Positions 32,005-43,268 of a DNA stretch of 64,000 nt are shown one piece after another. How positions within the stretch are numbered: the first letter of the stretch is position 1; every line of letters starts with the position of its first letter. The notes under the pieces are model-generated. The model did not search any database. It saw nothing but the letters and a program-made list of their open reading frames with translations, and had not been told where the DNA came from. The stretch is from Micractinium sp. NFX-FRZ (taxonomy: Eukaryota > Chlorophyta > Trebouxiophyceae > Chlorellales > Chlorellaceae), in assembly GCA_029339195.1 (NCBI GenBank), contig JAPTJF010000206.1, forward strand, positions 38,299 through 102,298, in the 5' to 3' direction. The position numbers were made by a program, and so were the translations under genes.

Positions 32005-35000
32005 ATGAGCGCATACAGGGGCTTGGGGAGGTAGCGGCGGCGGAGGCAGCAGCGGAAGCCGAGACCAGGGCACAGCTGTCTGCGCCCGAGCGCCTGCGCC
32101 GCCTGCAGCCGGCACCCGACGCCTCGCGGGTGCGGCGGGAGCGACAGCAGCAGCCGCCGATTGAATACGACCCGGCAGCCGCAGGTGTGTATGGCAGGGC
32201 CAGCGCATGTGCGCAGATTCTGGCTGCCACGTGCTGCATACGGCTTGGCAGCTCGCTGGTGGCTGGGCCGGGGGGAAGTGGAAGGGTCAGCCAGCCGTAC
32301 AGCACCTCTGTAGTGCCACCTGACCCCGTTCTGTGCGTGCACCCTGCTTCCTTGGCGCCCCCTGCAGAGGCCTACTTCCGCGCGCACCCCCTGCTGGTGG
32401 CGCGCCGCGTGGCGCAAGTGGGAACCTACCTGCTGCGCTTTGCCACCGCCCTGGTCTCCGCGCAAGTGGACGCAGCCATCCTGGGCGTCCGTCGGCTGCC
32501 CGGGGTGAGTGAGCCTCTTCTTGAGTCGCATGTAGGGTATGCCGCTGCGCGCGCCGAAGCAGTGCTGTGGCCGCGGCAATGGCCGCCGCTGTTGCAGGCG
32601 GGGTGAACCGCAGGGGCGGCATGCCGCTGCGGCACACCCGGGCTGGGCTTCTCTCAAGCCGTGACCGCCATGCCATGCCACCCGCTCTCCTCTCCCCCCG
32701 GTCTCCAGGCCGATGCTCCGGCACTGGTACTGCAGGGGCTGGCAGTGAAGCTGGGGCCCACTTTTGTGAAGCTGGCGCAGACGCTGAGGTGTGCTGAGCG
32801 GGGTGGGAGTGGGTGGGGGCGGTGCGTGTGGTGGCGGTGACGCCATGGCTGGCCCGCTTTGGTGCAGCTTAGCTGGCGCAGGTTCTCATGTTGGTAGGCA
32901 TTGGCGGTGCGGGGGCCAACCCTTTCGAAGCTGCCTGCAACACTGAAGAGGTGCTGTGTGGGGTGCGGCGGCAGGGTTGTGTTGTGGTGTGCTCCGGTGA
33001 AGCTGGGAATCAGCACAACGTGGCCCCCCTCTGGCGCCCCCTCCCACCTGCTCCTTCTGGCCCCACCCCTCCTCGCCCTGCTCGTACCTCTCCCCCACCC
33101 AACTTCTCCCCCTGCAGCATGCGCCCCGACCTGATTGGGGAGGGCTACGCCGCCGCCCTGGGCGAGCTGCAAGACAACGTGCCCCCCTTTGACACGCAAG
33201 AGGCCTGGGCCATCATCGAAAAGGAGCTGGGGGCGCCGGTGGGCGAGATCTTTAGCGAGATCACGCCGCAGCCAATTGCCAGCGCGTCGCTGGGGCAGGT
33301 GCGGGGGGGCTGGGGCAGGAGGGGCTGCTGTGGGCGGCGGCGGGTGGGGTGGGGTGGGGGCACGGGGGGGGGGGGTAGCGTGGGGCATGTGGGGTAGGTT
33401 TGCCAGCGGGGGTTAAGGGAGGTGAAGGGGCGGGGGGTGGGACACGGCTGAGGTGCGGGCACGCCCTTCAAAGAGAGCTGGGGGCAGGTAGGGGGCGCAG
33501 TAGAAGAAGGGGCTGGGGCTGGAGGAGAGGAAGGGGCATTGGCTGGGGGCAGGCTGTGGCCAGGGCAGGCACCGTCCACGTCACCCATCCTCTTGCTGAC
33601 TCGCACCCATGACCTGGCGCTGCCTACTTCTTTCGCCTGGTCCCCCCCGTTTCGCCTGGTGCCGCCCCCTGAAGTGAAACAACCGCGCTGTGTGCCGGCG
33701 GCTAGCAGGTGGCGCCTCCCCTTCCAGTGTTCAGCCCCCTCCGCGATCCAAGCAGTACCGCCCCCTCCCCCCTGTTGGTACCGCACAGGTGTATCGTGCC
33801 ACCCTGGCGGCCGACGGGCAGCAGGTGGCGGTGAAGGTGCAGCGGCCGGGGGTGGAGGGCACCATAGGGCTGGACGTCTTCCTGCTGCGCCAAACCATTG
33901 GGGCGGTGCAGAAGGCGGCGGGCATCCGGCGCGACCTCCGGTGCGCGCTGCTTGGATTTGTTCTGGGGGGCAGGGCGGTTTGGTTGGATGGGCGGCCTAC
34001 CAATCCACCCAGACTTACAGCACTGGGTGTACCATTTGGGCGCTCCTGTCTGATGCTGGCAAGTGCCCTACATTCCCCTCACCCCCTTGGCTCCTCCTGC
34101 GCCATCTTTTAAACGTCCCGCAGCGTCCTGGCGGACGAGGTGGGGCGGTCCCTGTATGAGGAGCTCGACTTCCGGGTAGAGGCGGCCAACGCGGCAGAGT
34201 TCCGGCGCGCGCACGCCTACATGCCCTTCATCTCGGGTGCGCGTGTCCTGAGCTTTCCTCTTTGCTTATCTGTTGTTCTTGCTGCACCAGGGGGCAGAGT
34301 TCCGGCGGGCTCACGCCTGCATGCCCTTCATCTCTGGTGAACCCTCTCTCCCCATTCGTTGAGCTGTTTGCCTCTGCGTGTGTTGGGGGGCATGCGGAAT
34401 TTGTACGTGTGGGTGCTTGCAAGGCTGCACTGTGCTGACAGCAGAGCGTGCCTTTCCTACCAGGAAGCAGCTAGCGCCGGCTCCTGCTTCAGCCGCCTTG
34501 AAGTCCAACCGGCACCCCGCCCTTGAACCGTCCATAACCCCAACCCCTCCCCCCTGCCCGCTATCCTCTGCCCTTCGCAGTGCCCGGCACCATGTGGCGC
34601 TACACCACGCGGCACGTGCTTGTGTCAGAGTGGGTCGACGGGCGCAGCCCCACGCAGCTTCTGGCGGCCGCAGAGGCGGCGGTGACGGGGGCGGCGGAGG
34701 AGGAGGCGCGGCGGGGGGCGCGGCGGCGTGTGCTCAGCCTCGTGCGCATGGGCGTGCAGTGCTCTCTGGCGCAGGTGGTTGGGAGAGGGGGGTGTCAGGC
34801 AGGGGAGGAGGGCAGGGTTGGTCACTGTGTGCAGGGCGGGTGTGTGGTGGTGTCGGCTGCGCCTCGCCTGCGGCCCCCAAAGCAACAAGGCATTGTGTAA
34901 CAATGGTGCAGCCAGGCCATGCGGCCTGCCCCGTGCGGCTGGCACTGCCTGGTCTAGAACCGCCCTGTGCTTGAGCGGCCGGGGCTGCTGCAGGCCGGCC

Positions 35001-38000
35001 CCTGCCGCTGGGAGTGCATCTCTCGAACCCTGCACTGCCAGTGGCTCTCTGACGGCGACCTCCCCCTGCCCCTAGTCCCCCGCCCATTTCTGCCCCTGCC
35101 ACTGTACACTGCACCTTGCTTAAGCCAGCATACAGCCAGCAGCGGCGCTGTGACGCCGACCTCCCCTGCTCCCGTCCCCCGCCTGCCCCTGCCCTGCAGC
35201 TCCTGGTGACGGGAGTGATGCACGGGGACCCACACAGCGGCAACCTACTGCTCAGAAAGGTGTGTGCGTGTGTGTGCGATGCAGCGGGGATGGGGAGCTG
35301 GCAGTGCACAGCAGCTCCCCGCCCGCTTCCCGGCCTGCCTGCCTTGCCGGCTGCCACCTGGGGCACCCCTGCCACCTCCCCCTGCGCTTTGTGGACCCAC
35401 TATGTTGTGTTCCTGCCGGCACGCGATGCTGACCCACGGTCCCCCAGCCCCGGCCATGCATTGACCACTTGCCGCCTGCCCGCCCGCCCGCTCATGTGCT
35501 CCCGCAGGTCGACGGCCGCCTCTGCTACCTCGACTTCGGTCTGGTGGTGCGGGTCACCCCGGAGCACCGGCAGGCAATGATGGTGGGTGGGCAGGCGGGA
35601 GGTGCAAGGGATGGGGTGGTTGAAGGGGGCAGGGCTGGGGCAGCTTGGAGAGGGGGCACGGGGGCTGGGTGGGGTGATTTTGGTGGCAGTCGGGAGTCGG
35701 GGGCGGGGTCGAGCTCCAATAAGGTGAAATCTGTGCATGGCAAGCGCTACCACTGCAGTTGCGGGCCCTTCAGCCAACATGGTCCCCTGCTCGCCTTCCT
35801 CCCCGCCCTCAATGCCTGACTGTGCTCGTCTCCGGGACCCGAAGGCGCCCTTTCCTCTCCCTTGCTCCCTCCCTTGCCCCCCGCCCTCTATCTTTGCTCC
35901 GCTTCTTTGAAAGGCGCTGCATCCTGTGCGCTCGTGCATCCCGGGGGGGGGCTTTCCTCTCCCCTGCCACCTCCCTTCCCCCCTTGCTCAACCCCCTTCC
36001 TCCTCCACTGGTGCTCACCTTCTGCAGTCTGCGCTGGTCCACCTGTCCTCCCTGCCCACTCCCTCCGCCCTTGCCCAATCTTCATCTGCTGCCTCCCCTC
36101 CCCTCCCCCGGTGCCCCGCAGTCTGCCCTGGTGCACCTGGGCATTGGTGACTGGGAGAAGCTGGTGGGGGACATGGCAGCACTGGACCTGCTGCGGCCCG
36201 GCACCGACAAGTGAGAGTGTGATGCGTGCCGCCTTGCATCTATGCAAAATGCGGGTGTTCGGGGGGTAGGGGGTGTGCAGGGCGCTGGACCTGCTGCGGC
36301 CCGGCACCGACAAGTGAGCACAGCACGCTGAGCAGGCCCCATGTGTTAAGTCAGGGGGTGTGGTGAGGGTGGTGGGATAGGGGACATGGCAGCACTGGAC
36401 CTGCTGCGGCCCGGCACAGACACGTGAGCACAGCATGCTGAGCAGGCATCAGTGCATGCAACTCAGGGGGTGTGGGGTGAGGGGTGGTGGGAGGAAGCGG
36501 TGTGCTGGCGCTGGGCCTCCTGCGGCCGGGCACTGACAAGTGGGAGCTGTGTGGAGCAGGCCCCATGCATCCACCCAGGATATATGTATATATACACATA
36601 TATATATACATATAGATATATATAGATATAGATAGATAGAGAGGATGGGGGACTTGCAGGCTCGGGACCCACTGAGGCCTGGCACAGACAAGGTAACCTG
36701 CACTGGCCTCTCCCTAGTCATTGCCTCGTGTCATCACCCCCCCACCCCCACCCTCCACCCACCTCCTTTTGCACCCCGCAGGGAGCAGCTGGCAGTTGAC
36801 CTCCGGAACGAGTTCACAGCGGTGACACCCTCTGCACCCCACCTCTTCTCATGCCTACCCCACTGCTGCCCCTCCTCTAAACCCCCGCAGGGAGCAGCTG
36901 GCAGTGGACCTCCGGAACGAGTTCACAGCAGTGATGGCAGAGGCGGAAGCGGCTTCAGACGACGGCGCCAGCGGCGGCATCGACCTCGCGGCAGGCGAGC
37001 CGCAGCTGCAGAGCGTGCTGCCCCTGCTGAGCCTGACCACGACGGCGCTCAGCTTTGGCACCCTCACGCGCGTCCTCTTCCGCATCGCCTTCCGCTACAG
37101 GCGAGGGGGCAGGGCGGCAGGACCAGGATGTGCTGTGCGGGGCAAAGGGGCGGGGTGGGCTGGGTTGGTAAACCTGCTCCCCTCCTCTTCTGCATCGTTT
37201 TGTGATAGGGAGCAGGGCTGATGAGGGTGAGGTCACGCCAGGGCTGCCTTGTTGCCGCCCCAGGCGCTGCTCCCCTCCCACTCCCCCCGTGGTGCTGCGC
37301 GCCCCACCCAGGCACAGCTTTCCAACCCCACCATTCCCGCCCTGGCCCGTTTCGCCCCTGCCCCAGGTTCCTGCTGCCCTCCTTCTTCCCCCTGGCTTTG
37401 GTGCTCCATCCAGGCACAGGCTGTCATGCCCATCCTCTCCCCTACTCCTCTTTAGCCCCCCTCCAGGTTCCTCCTCCCCTCCTACTTCCCCCTGGTGCTG
37501 CGCGCCGTCTCCTCCCTGGAGGGTGTGGCGCTGTCGGTGGATAAAAACTTCAAGCTCATCTCCGCAGGTGGGTGTAGCAGTGTGGCCGCCTTGTTTCCGT
37601 GAGGGGGAGGGGAGGCGAGCGGCGCTGTTGTTGGGTGGCATCAAGCTTGTCGGGCAGGTGCTGGGGACAGTACAGAGGGGTGGGTCGCGCATGACGATGG
37701 GTGGACAGGCGCGGCACAGTCATCGCCCCACCTGCCGGCATGCATCTCAACCCACCCACTTTGCTCGTCCTTTCTTGCCCCACCCCCTCCACCCTCTCCC
37801 CTGCAGGCATGCCTGTGGCGCTCAACCAGCTCCTGTCCGACCGGCGGCCCTCACCCCTCCCTGTTTCATCGCCTTACCCGTTGTTGCTCCCTGCCCGCTC
37901 TCCCTCCACCCTCTCCCCTGCAGGCATGCCCGTCGTGCTCAACCAGCTGCTCTCCGACCGGCGGCCCGCGGCCCAGGCGCTGCTGCGCGAGCTGCTGCTG

Positions 38001-40126
38001 AACGCAGACGGCACGCTGCGTAGCGACGCCACCACGCAGCAAATCCTGCAGGTGGGGTGAGCAGCTCTGTCTCATTTTGTTCGTGGTGCAGGGTCTTGGG
38101 GCGGAGTGTGCATGCGTGTACTGCGGCATCACACCAAGGTGCCCAGCCGCTCTGTGCACTGGTACTAGCAACTGGTACATTGTTTTTTTTTGTCTGTGTG
38201 GTGTGGTCGGGAGGAATGTGAACGTGGATGGCGCGCTGCGCAGCGACGCCACCACGCAGCAGATCCTGCGGGTGGGCTTGTTATGAACAAGTGTGGGTGG
38301 TTGGGTAGGCTCTGGTAGTTGTGGGGTCGCGGCCTGCTGCCAAACGCCGCCATGCAGCCGTTTCTGTGGGCACATCACGCAATCCCCTTGCAGCTTGGAG
38401 GAGCTCACATGGGGGCAGGACGGATGAGGCAGTGTGGGCTCGCCGCTGGGTTGGCCGTGGCCACCCCTCCCTGCCACCACCTGCCAGTGCTTAGCCGCCC
38501 TGGCCCCATCCGCCCACTGAGCCTCTGCCACCTGCCCACCTTGGTCTTTGCCTCGCCCGTCCCTTCCACCACTAGCCCTTGCTTCGGCCGCCCCTGCCCC
38601 ATCCACCCCACCAGCGCCCCCGCGCCTCTGCCCTCCACCCCACCCTGATATTGCCCTTGCTCTCCCACCCCTACCCACCTTGCCTGCCCCGCCCCCACCC
38701 GCCTTGCCTCGCAGGTCTGGCTGGCGGCCGCCGACCAGGCAGCAGCGGCGGCCGCCGGCGACGAGGTGGGCGTCAGCACCTCCCCCGCCGGCGCCGGCAG
38801 CCTGGTGGCCTGCCTGGCCATGGGGGCGGGCAGCAGCCCCGAGGAAGCTGCCAGCTCAGCGGCGGCGGCGGCAGCGGCGGCGGCCCCGGGGGATGCGGGG
38901 CTGGATCTGGCTGCGCTGCTGCTGGATGGGCGCAATGCGCCGCTGCGGCGCATCGCAATGGACGCCAACCCCGCCAAGACGATCAGCAGCATGGCGCCCG
39001 CCATGCGGCAGCAGCTCAAGGAGGTGTGCGCTGTGCTGGCGCTGAGGTGGCAGCGGTGCAGCTGGGGGTGTGCTGGCGCTGAGGTGGCGCTGCGGAGGCA
39101 GCGGTGACAGCTGGTGCTGAGGTGGCGCTGCGGAGGCAGCGGTGACAGCTGGTGGAGTGCTGGCGATGTGTTGGCGCTGAGGTGGCAGCGGTGCAGCTGG
39201 TGGTGCGCTGGTGCTGAAGTGGCGCAGATCTGAGCATGGGATTGCGCATTGGGGCGGCGCTCGGGCTGGGCGGGGTGAGCTGGCACTTACCACCACCACC
39301 GTACTTCACCGCCTTGTTGCATTTGCCTACCCCACACCTCCTCCCCCACCCCCACCCCCACTGACAGATCTTGGTGGAGGCGGTGGGCAGCGGCGGCGCG
39401 GCCTCACGCCTCACCGACCCCTCGCCCGCGGCGCGCGCCCAGCGCAAGCGCCTCTTCCTGCTTTTCAAGTGAGGGGGCCGTGTTGGTGTTGTGCACGGTG
39501 GGGGGGTGTCGAGGGTGCTCAACCTGTGGTGCGCTTGTTTTGGAAGCCGTGCTGACGGTGCGCCTCCTCCTCCTCTTCAAATAAGGGCCCTGCTGAGGGT
39601 GCATGCTGGCTGGCTGTCTTTGCTGCACCCTGCTGTTGTGGGTGGGGAAGCTCGATGCCTTGTGCTGCTGTGCTTCAAAGCGCCTGCTCCTGCTGCTTCA
39701 AGTGAGGGCCCGCTCTCTGAATTCCGCCCGCTTTGAGGTGCCCGTGCCGTTGCGGCACGGTGCCTGACGGTGCTTCGCATTTTGGCCGCTGGCGTGGGCT
39801 CCTCCTCATCCGCTCGCCCAAGAAGCTGCCAGGAAGCTGCCTGCCTGACCGCTGCCGCCTGTGTGCACCCCCTCTGCTCCTGGCGTCTCCCTCTCCTCCG
39901 CAGGAGCTCCCTGGGCAAGGTGTTTAGAAGCCCGCTGGGCAGCATCCTGTCCCTGCTGGCCTTCTCCGCCTCCGTGCTGCTTGCCATTGCCAAGATGAGG
40001 GCCGGAGAGTGGATGCAGCGGGCCATGGCGTCGCTGCGGCAGCGGCGGCAGCAGCAGCAGCAGGGCGGCGGCAGCAGCGGGGGCAGAGAGGCTGCGCCGG
40101 CAGCGGTGCCGGCTGGACTGGCTTGA
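31639..40126 (+). CDS. ABC1K/UbiB-family atypical kinase, plastid
   Basis: Seventeen exons, about 855 aa: 31639-31779, 31911-32184, 32368-32504, 32709-32788, 33118-33298, 33789-33940, 34124-34236, 34581-34774, 35200-35259, 35508-35582, 36122-36210, 36891-37100, 37467-37567, 37924-38051, 38715-39023, 39368-39468, 39904-40126. METSLRLAAVPCSARPGPAP is an acid-poor, Arg/Ser-rich transit-type start. Family motifs follow in order: KLGPTFVKLAQTL then SMRPDLIGEGY, the Ala-rich loop PIASASLGQVYRA, the Lys of VAVKVQRPGV, YEELDFRVEAANA, the catalytic HGDPHSGNLLL, and YLDFG. A C-terminal span (ILSLLAFSASVLLAIA) could anchor it in a membrane. Relatives sit at plastoglobules or thylakoids, or in mitochondria, and affect prenylquinone metabolism. 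The usual KxGQ motif reads KLAQ here. Intron 12 uses a GC donor (after 37100). Many introns carry copies of exon edges. Confidence 0.88.
34288..34338 (+). repeat. Donor-side copy of ABC1K exon 7
   Basis: The end of exon 7 plus its donor (34187-34240, encoding AEFRRAHAYMPFIS) is repeated at 34288-34338. The copy still reads AEFRRAHACMPFIS and is followed by a GTGAA. It lies wholly inside intron 7. Confidence 0.85.
36276..36693 (+). repeat. Four decayed copies of ABC1K exon 11 end
   Basis: The exon end and donor GACCTGCTGCGGCCCGGCAC (36185-36204) recur near 36287-36315, 36389-36426, 36512-36541 and 36662-36690, with growing divergence. They are spaced about 100-150 bp apart within intron 11. 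Confidence 0.85.
36581..36643 (+). repeat. AT-rich (TA/TAGA) microsatellite
   Basis: About 63 bp of TATA/TACA/TAGATA repeats sit in ABC1K intron 11. This is a sharp composition outlier in GC-rich DNA. Confidence 0.9.
36776..36935 (+). repeat. Duplicated 3' splice site of ABC1K exon 12
   Basis: CCGCAG plus about 43 exon bases at 36776-36824 recur at 36885-36933 (109 bp apart). The second copy is the real exon 12 start; the first diverges after ACAGCGGTGA. Confidence 0.85.
37361..37500 (+). repeat. Duplicated 3' splice site of ABC1K exon 13
   Basis: The exon start encoding RFLLPSYFPLVL (37467) has a copy exactly 100 bp upstream (37367, reading FLLPSFFPLAL) with its own CCAG acceptor. Confidence 0.8.
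37799..38275 (+). repeat. Copies flanking ABC1K exon 14 on both sides
   Basis: The start of exon 14 (37924, GMPVVLNQLLSDRRP) is copied at 37807-37853. The end of the same exon (about 37999-38057) is copied at 38221-38276. The exon is therefore bracketed by echoes of its own two edges. Confidence 0.85.
39026..39205 (+). repeat. Tandem GCTGAGGTGGC repeats in ABC1K intron 15
   Basis: Irregular tandem units containing GCTGAGGTGGC and GGAGGCAGCGGTGACAGCTG fill 180 bp after the donor of exon 15. Confidence 0.8.
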
Positions 40127-40790
40127 AAACTCTTTGAACATACTGCAATGACTGCCTCTATTGAACGGCCTCCCTTGGTGTCAAGTTGCAACAGCCCAGA
40201 ACCTGGCTTGGTGCTTCTGTACGTGCGGTCTTAGGTGTTGAGAGAGACCACCCGCCTGGCCTGCGGCCGGCCAGCCAGCGCCCTGCCAACACCCCCAAGC
40301 GAGCAGGCCGAGCACACCGCCCGCTCTGGGGTCTGCTGCATTGCATCTGGCGCCGCTTGCGGCATGAGCCGGGCGTACAGCTATGTACAACCACATCAGA
40401 ACTAGGGCGGGCGCATATACAATAGACGTGACGGGTGAAGCATGCATTTGCAAGCCGTGGCTGTGGGAATGCGAGCAGCGCGGGGCCTGCCTGGGTAAGA
40501 CATCATGTGTGTGGGGGGCGCGCCCTATGCATGCACATGCTGATGCCGCGCTGTTGCAGGCTTGCTTTGCTTCCTGGCCAGTTTTGTAGCGGGCGCCGGA
40601 ATGCACCGCGCCCCCTGGCTGCTCAACAGAAAGCCGTGTTTGCAAGCTCGCCCATGTCACTTGGGCGTGGCAGGTGGTCAGCCGCATGCGCTTCCGACAC
40701 CGCTCTGTGTTGCTCCAGAAGGGTGACCGGGGGAGGGGAGCGGAGGCTGCTTAGCAGAAGCTCTGCCTGGGCAGACCTTGCGATGCCCCC
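40127..40790 (+). other. Convergent intergenic region
   Basis: It lies between the stops of the ABC1K gene (+) and the phytocyanin gene (-), so two 3' UTRs are expected. No coding exon or repeat was recognised. Confidence 0.5.
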
Positions 40791-43111
40791 TCAGGCGTTG
40801 CAGGTGATCTGGATCTTCTGGCCAGCCTCGCAGTGGCCATCCACGGGGCAGCCGTACCAGTTCTGCTTGGGCAGGGCAGGGGGCAGGGGCGGGAAGGGGA
40901 GGTGAGGGCAGGGTGGGGGGGACACTAGCAAAGCCACCCGGGCGCAGGAGGCCCGTTTCTTTCAGGCGGGTAGGGCTGGCAGGCCACGGCTGGGCAGGAT
41001 ATGCTGGGCGTGTTATGTAGAGGCAGGGTATGGGCAGCAGTTTGGTGAGTTGACGCCTCGCAGGAGATGGATGGCTCGATTTTGATTACAAACTGGGGCC
41101 GCCCCCACCCGCCGTCCCCCCTGGCCTGTCTACAGGAGATGGCTACTGTAGACAGCCAGGGGGGGACGGCGGGTGGGGGGGACCCCCAGTGCAGGCACGG
41201 CAGGGGCTGGCAGGGCGGCCGGCAGGTGGTGGGGATCCTTCATAAACCAGCGGGTAGGACAGGGCAGGAACAAGCACACGATAGGAGATGCAAAAAAGGA
41301 AGAGGCAGGGCGTTTGGGGCAGGGCAGGCCGCACACAGAGGAAGCAAGCTGAGCAAGCAAGCGGTGGCAGCAGGCGGGGGCAGCAGGCGGGGGGAGCCGC
41401 GCCGTTCAGTGAAAGCAATCACAAGCGGCAAGCAGGTTGGGTCCCAGTCCACCGGGGCCTGAGCTCTGGGGCAAGGCTCGGCGGCAGCCTGGGCAGGGAA
41501 CAAGGCATGCACATGGAGCGCGCACACACAAACACAATGGAATGTAAAGAGATGTTGAAGAGATGATACACAGATGATACACACGCAAAGAGATAGAAAA
41601 GGAGCTCACGTCGCCCTTGGTGCTGGAGTCGCAGGTGAAAGTCCAGGTGCCGCCTGGTGGGAGAGGCAAGCAGCGAGAGGGGGTGGGGAGGCCCAACAGC
41701 AAGAGTGAGTTGGCAGCAGGCACTGCTGGTGCAGGGAAGGGGAGGCAGGAGGGCGCTGGGCCACCCCATTGGGCACACACACATCCCACCCATGGCCCAC
41801 TCGCGCGGTCGTGCCGTGCCTGGCTGCCTGTGCCGCCCTGCAGGCCCCTTGGCCACCCAGCCAAGCGCCCCTCCGCTCGCTCGCATGTTGGCTTCTCCTC
41901 AAGTAGCCTTCAGGCAAGCACGGCAGCAGCGGCAGAATGTTTGGGCCCACCCAGTCCCCTCCGCCTGCTCACTCACCGTCCACAGGCTCGACCATGACAG
42001 TATGGGGGGCGTCGGGTGAGGGTGGGCACTGGTCCGAGGGGAGCTTCCACACGCCGTGCATGCCTGCAAAGGCAGCGAGTGTGTGGGGGCATTCCGTGTT
42101 CAGTGCCACAGGCCGTGCAGGCCTGCAAGGCGGGTGCGACGGGGAGCAGGATGCCGAGGAGCAGGGGGCTGAAAGAGGTGTGGGCATGAGAAGCAGGGCA
42201 TATGAGCAACCACTGGGTAGTGCTATGGTGGCAGGCCAGCGCAGCACAGCAACGGTGGTTGACTGGCCACAGGGAGTGTGCCGGCACTTCGTGACAGAGC
42301 CGCAACACAGCATATCTCCTTGCTGCTCCCCACCCCCCTCGGTCTCAACCCCCTTCTCCTCCCGTCTCACGAGTCCTACTGGCTCCGTGGACATGTAATA
42401 ATGATGATGATGATGATGAGCATGCGCCTGACCACCTCACCAGTCCATTTGAACACAACAGTGTCGCCCGCAGCCGCTTGCTTCGGCATGTAGTTCTGGC
42501 CCTGCCGCAGGGGTCCGGGATGGCGTGGCACGCAGGACGGGGGGGTGTGAGGACAGGCCGCAGGGGGTGAGCAGGTGACATGGCAGGCCAGCCCTGGGTT
42601 GCATTTCACCTTGGGTGGTGCTAGCTCTTGGAAAAACTGGCCCGCACACTAACAGCCCTGATCCTAGAGGCTAGAGGCTTGGAACCACGACTGCTGTGCC
42701 CTGCCCTGCGCAGCTCAAGGGCGCGTGCCCGCCCGTCTGCCCGCCCGCCCGCCCAGGCACTCACCGGCGCCCACGTGAGGTCCGTCTGGGCGGCTGCAGG
42801 GCAGGCAGGGGCAGGAAGATCAATCAATCAACCGATTACATTTCAAATCCACGGGGAGCCAGCAACGGGAAGAGCAGCAGGTGGGATGCTGGGAGCTGAC
42901 TAGGCGGGAGGCTGGAAGGCTCCCTTCTGGCTCCCTCGGACCCTGCTACGGGCCGCGTTCGCAGGCCGACGGAGGCTGCAACGCCCTGCAACGCGCAGTG
43001 CGGCAGGCTGCTCTGCATCTGGTGCACGAGGCCAGGCAGGGAAAGCGCCCCCGCACCTTGGACCGCCGCCGCCACTGCCAGCAGCGCCAGAGCAACAACG
43101 TGGGCCTTCAT
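40791..43111 (-). CDS. Phytocyanin (stellacyanin-like blue copper protein)
   Basis: Six exons, 115 aa: 43111-43057, 42793-42765, 42501-42441, 42063-41977, 41653-41610, 40862-40791. All phases agree. A signal peptide (MKAHVVALALLAVAAAVQ) leads into a small cupredoxin domain: TDLTWAPGQNYMP, AAGDTVVFKWT, then HGVWKLP with the first predicted Cu ligand His, and NWYGCPVDGHCEAGQKIQI with ligands Cys, His and Gln. Gln at the axial position (five residues after the His) is the stellacyanin arrangement, whereas plantacyanin has Met there. Two extra Cys (in SDQC and TFTC) could form the family disulfide. There is no GPI or Pro-rich tail, so the protein is probably secreted and soluble. Such proteins carry single electrons at the cell surface; the partner is unknown. 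Confidence 0.82.
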
Positions 43112-43268
43112 ACTTCCTTCTTATGACCCCTCTGATATATACCGAGCAATGCGAGGCAACTTGGCTCGGGGGGTTCCAGCAGCATGGATGCGCTGACGTG
43201 GCGCTGGCGGCGACGCTGAGCGAGCACGCCACCAGGCTTGCAAGTGCTCCACAGTTCATGCCTCCTCT

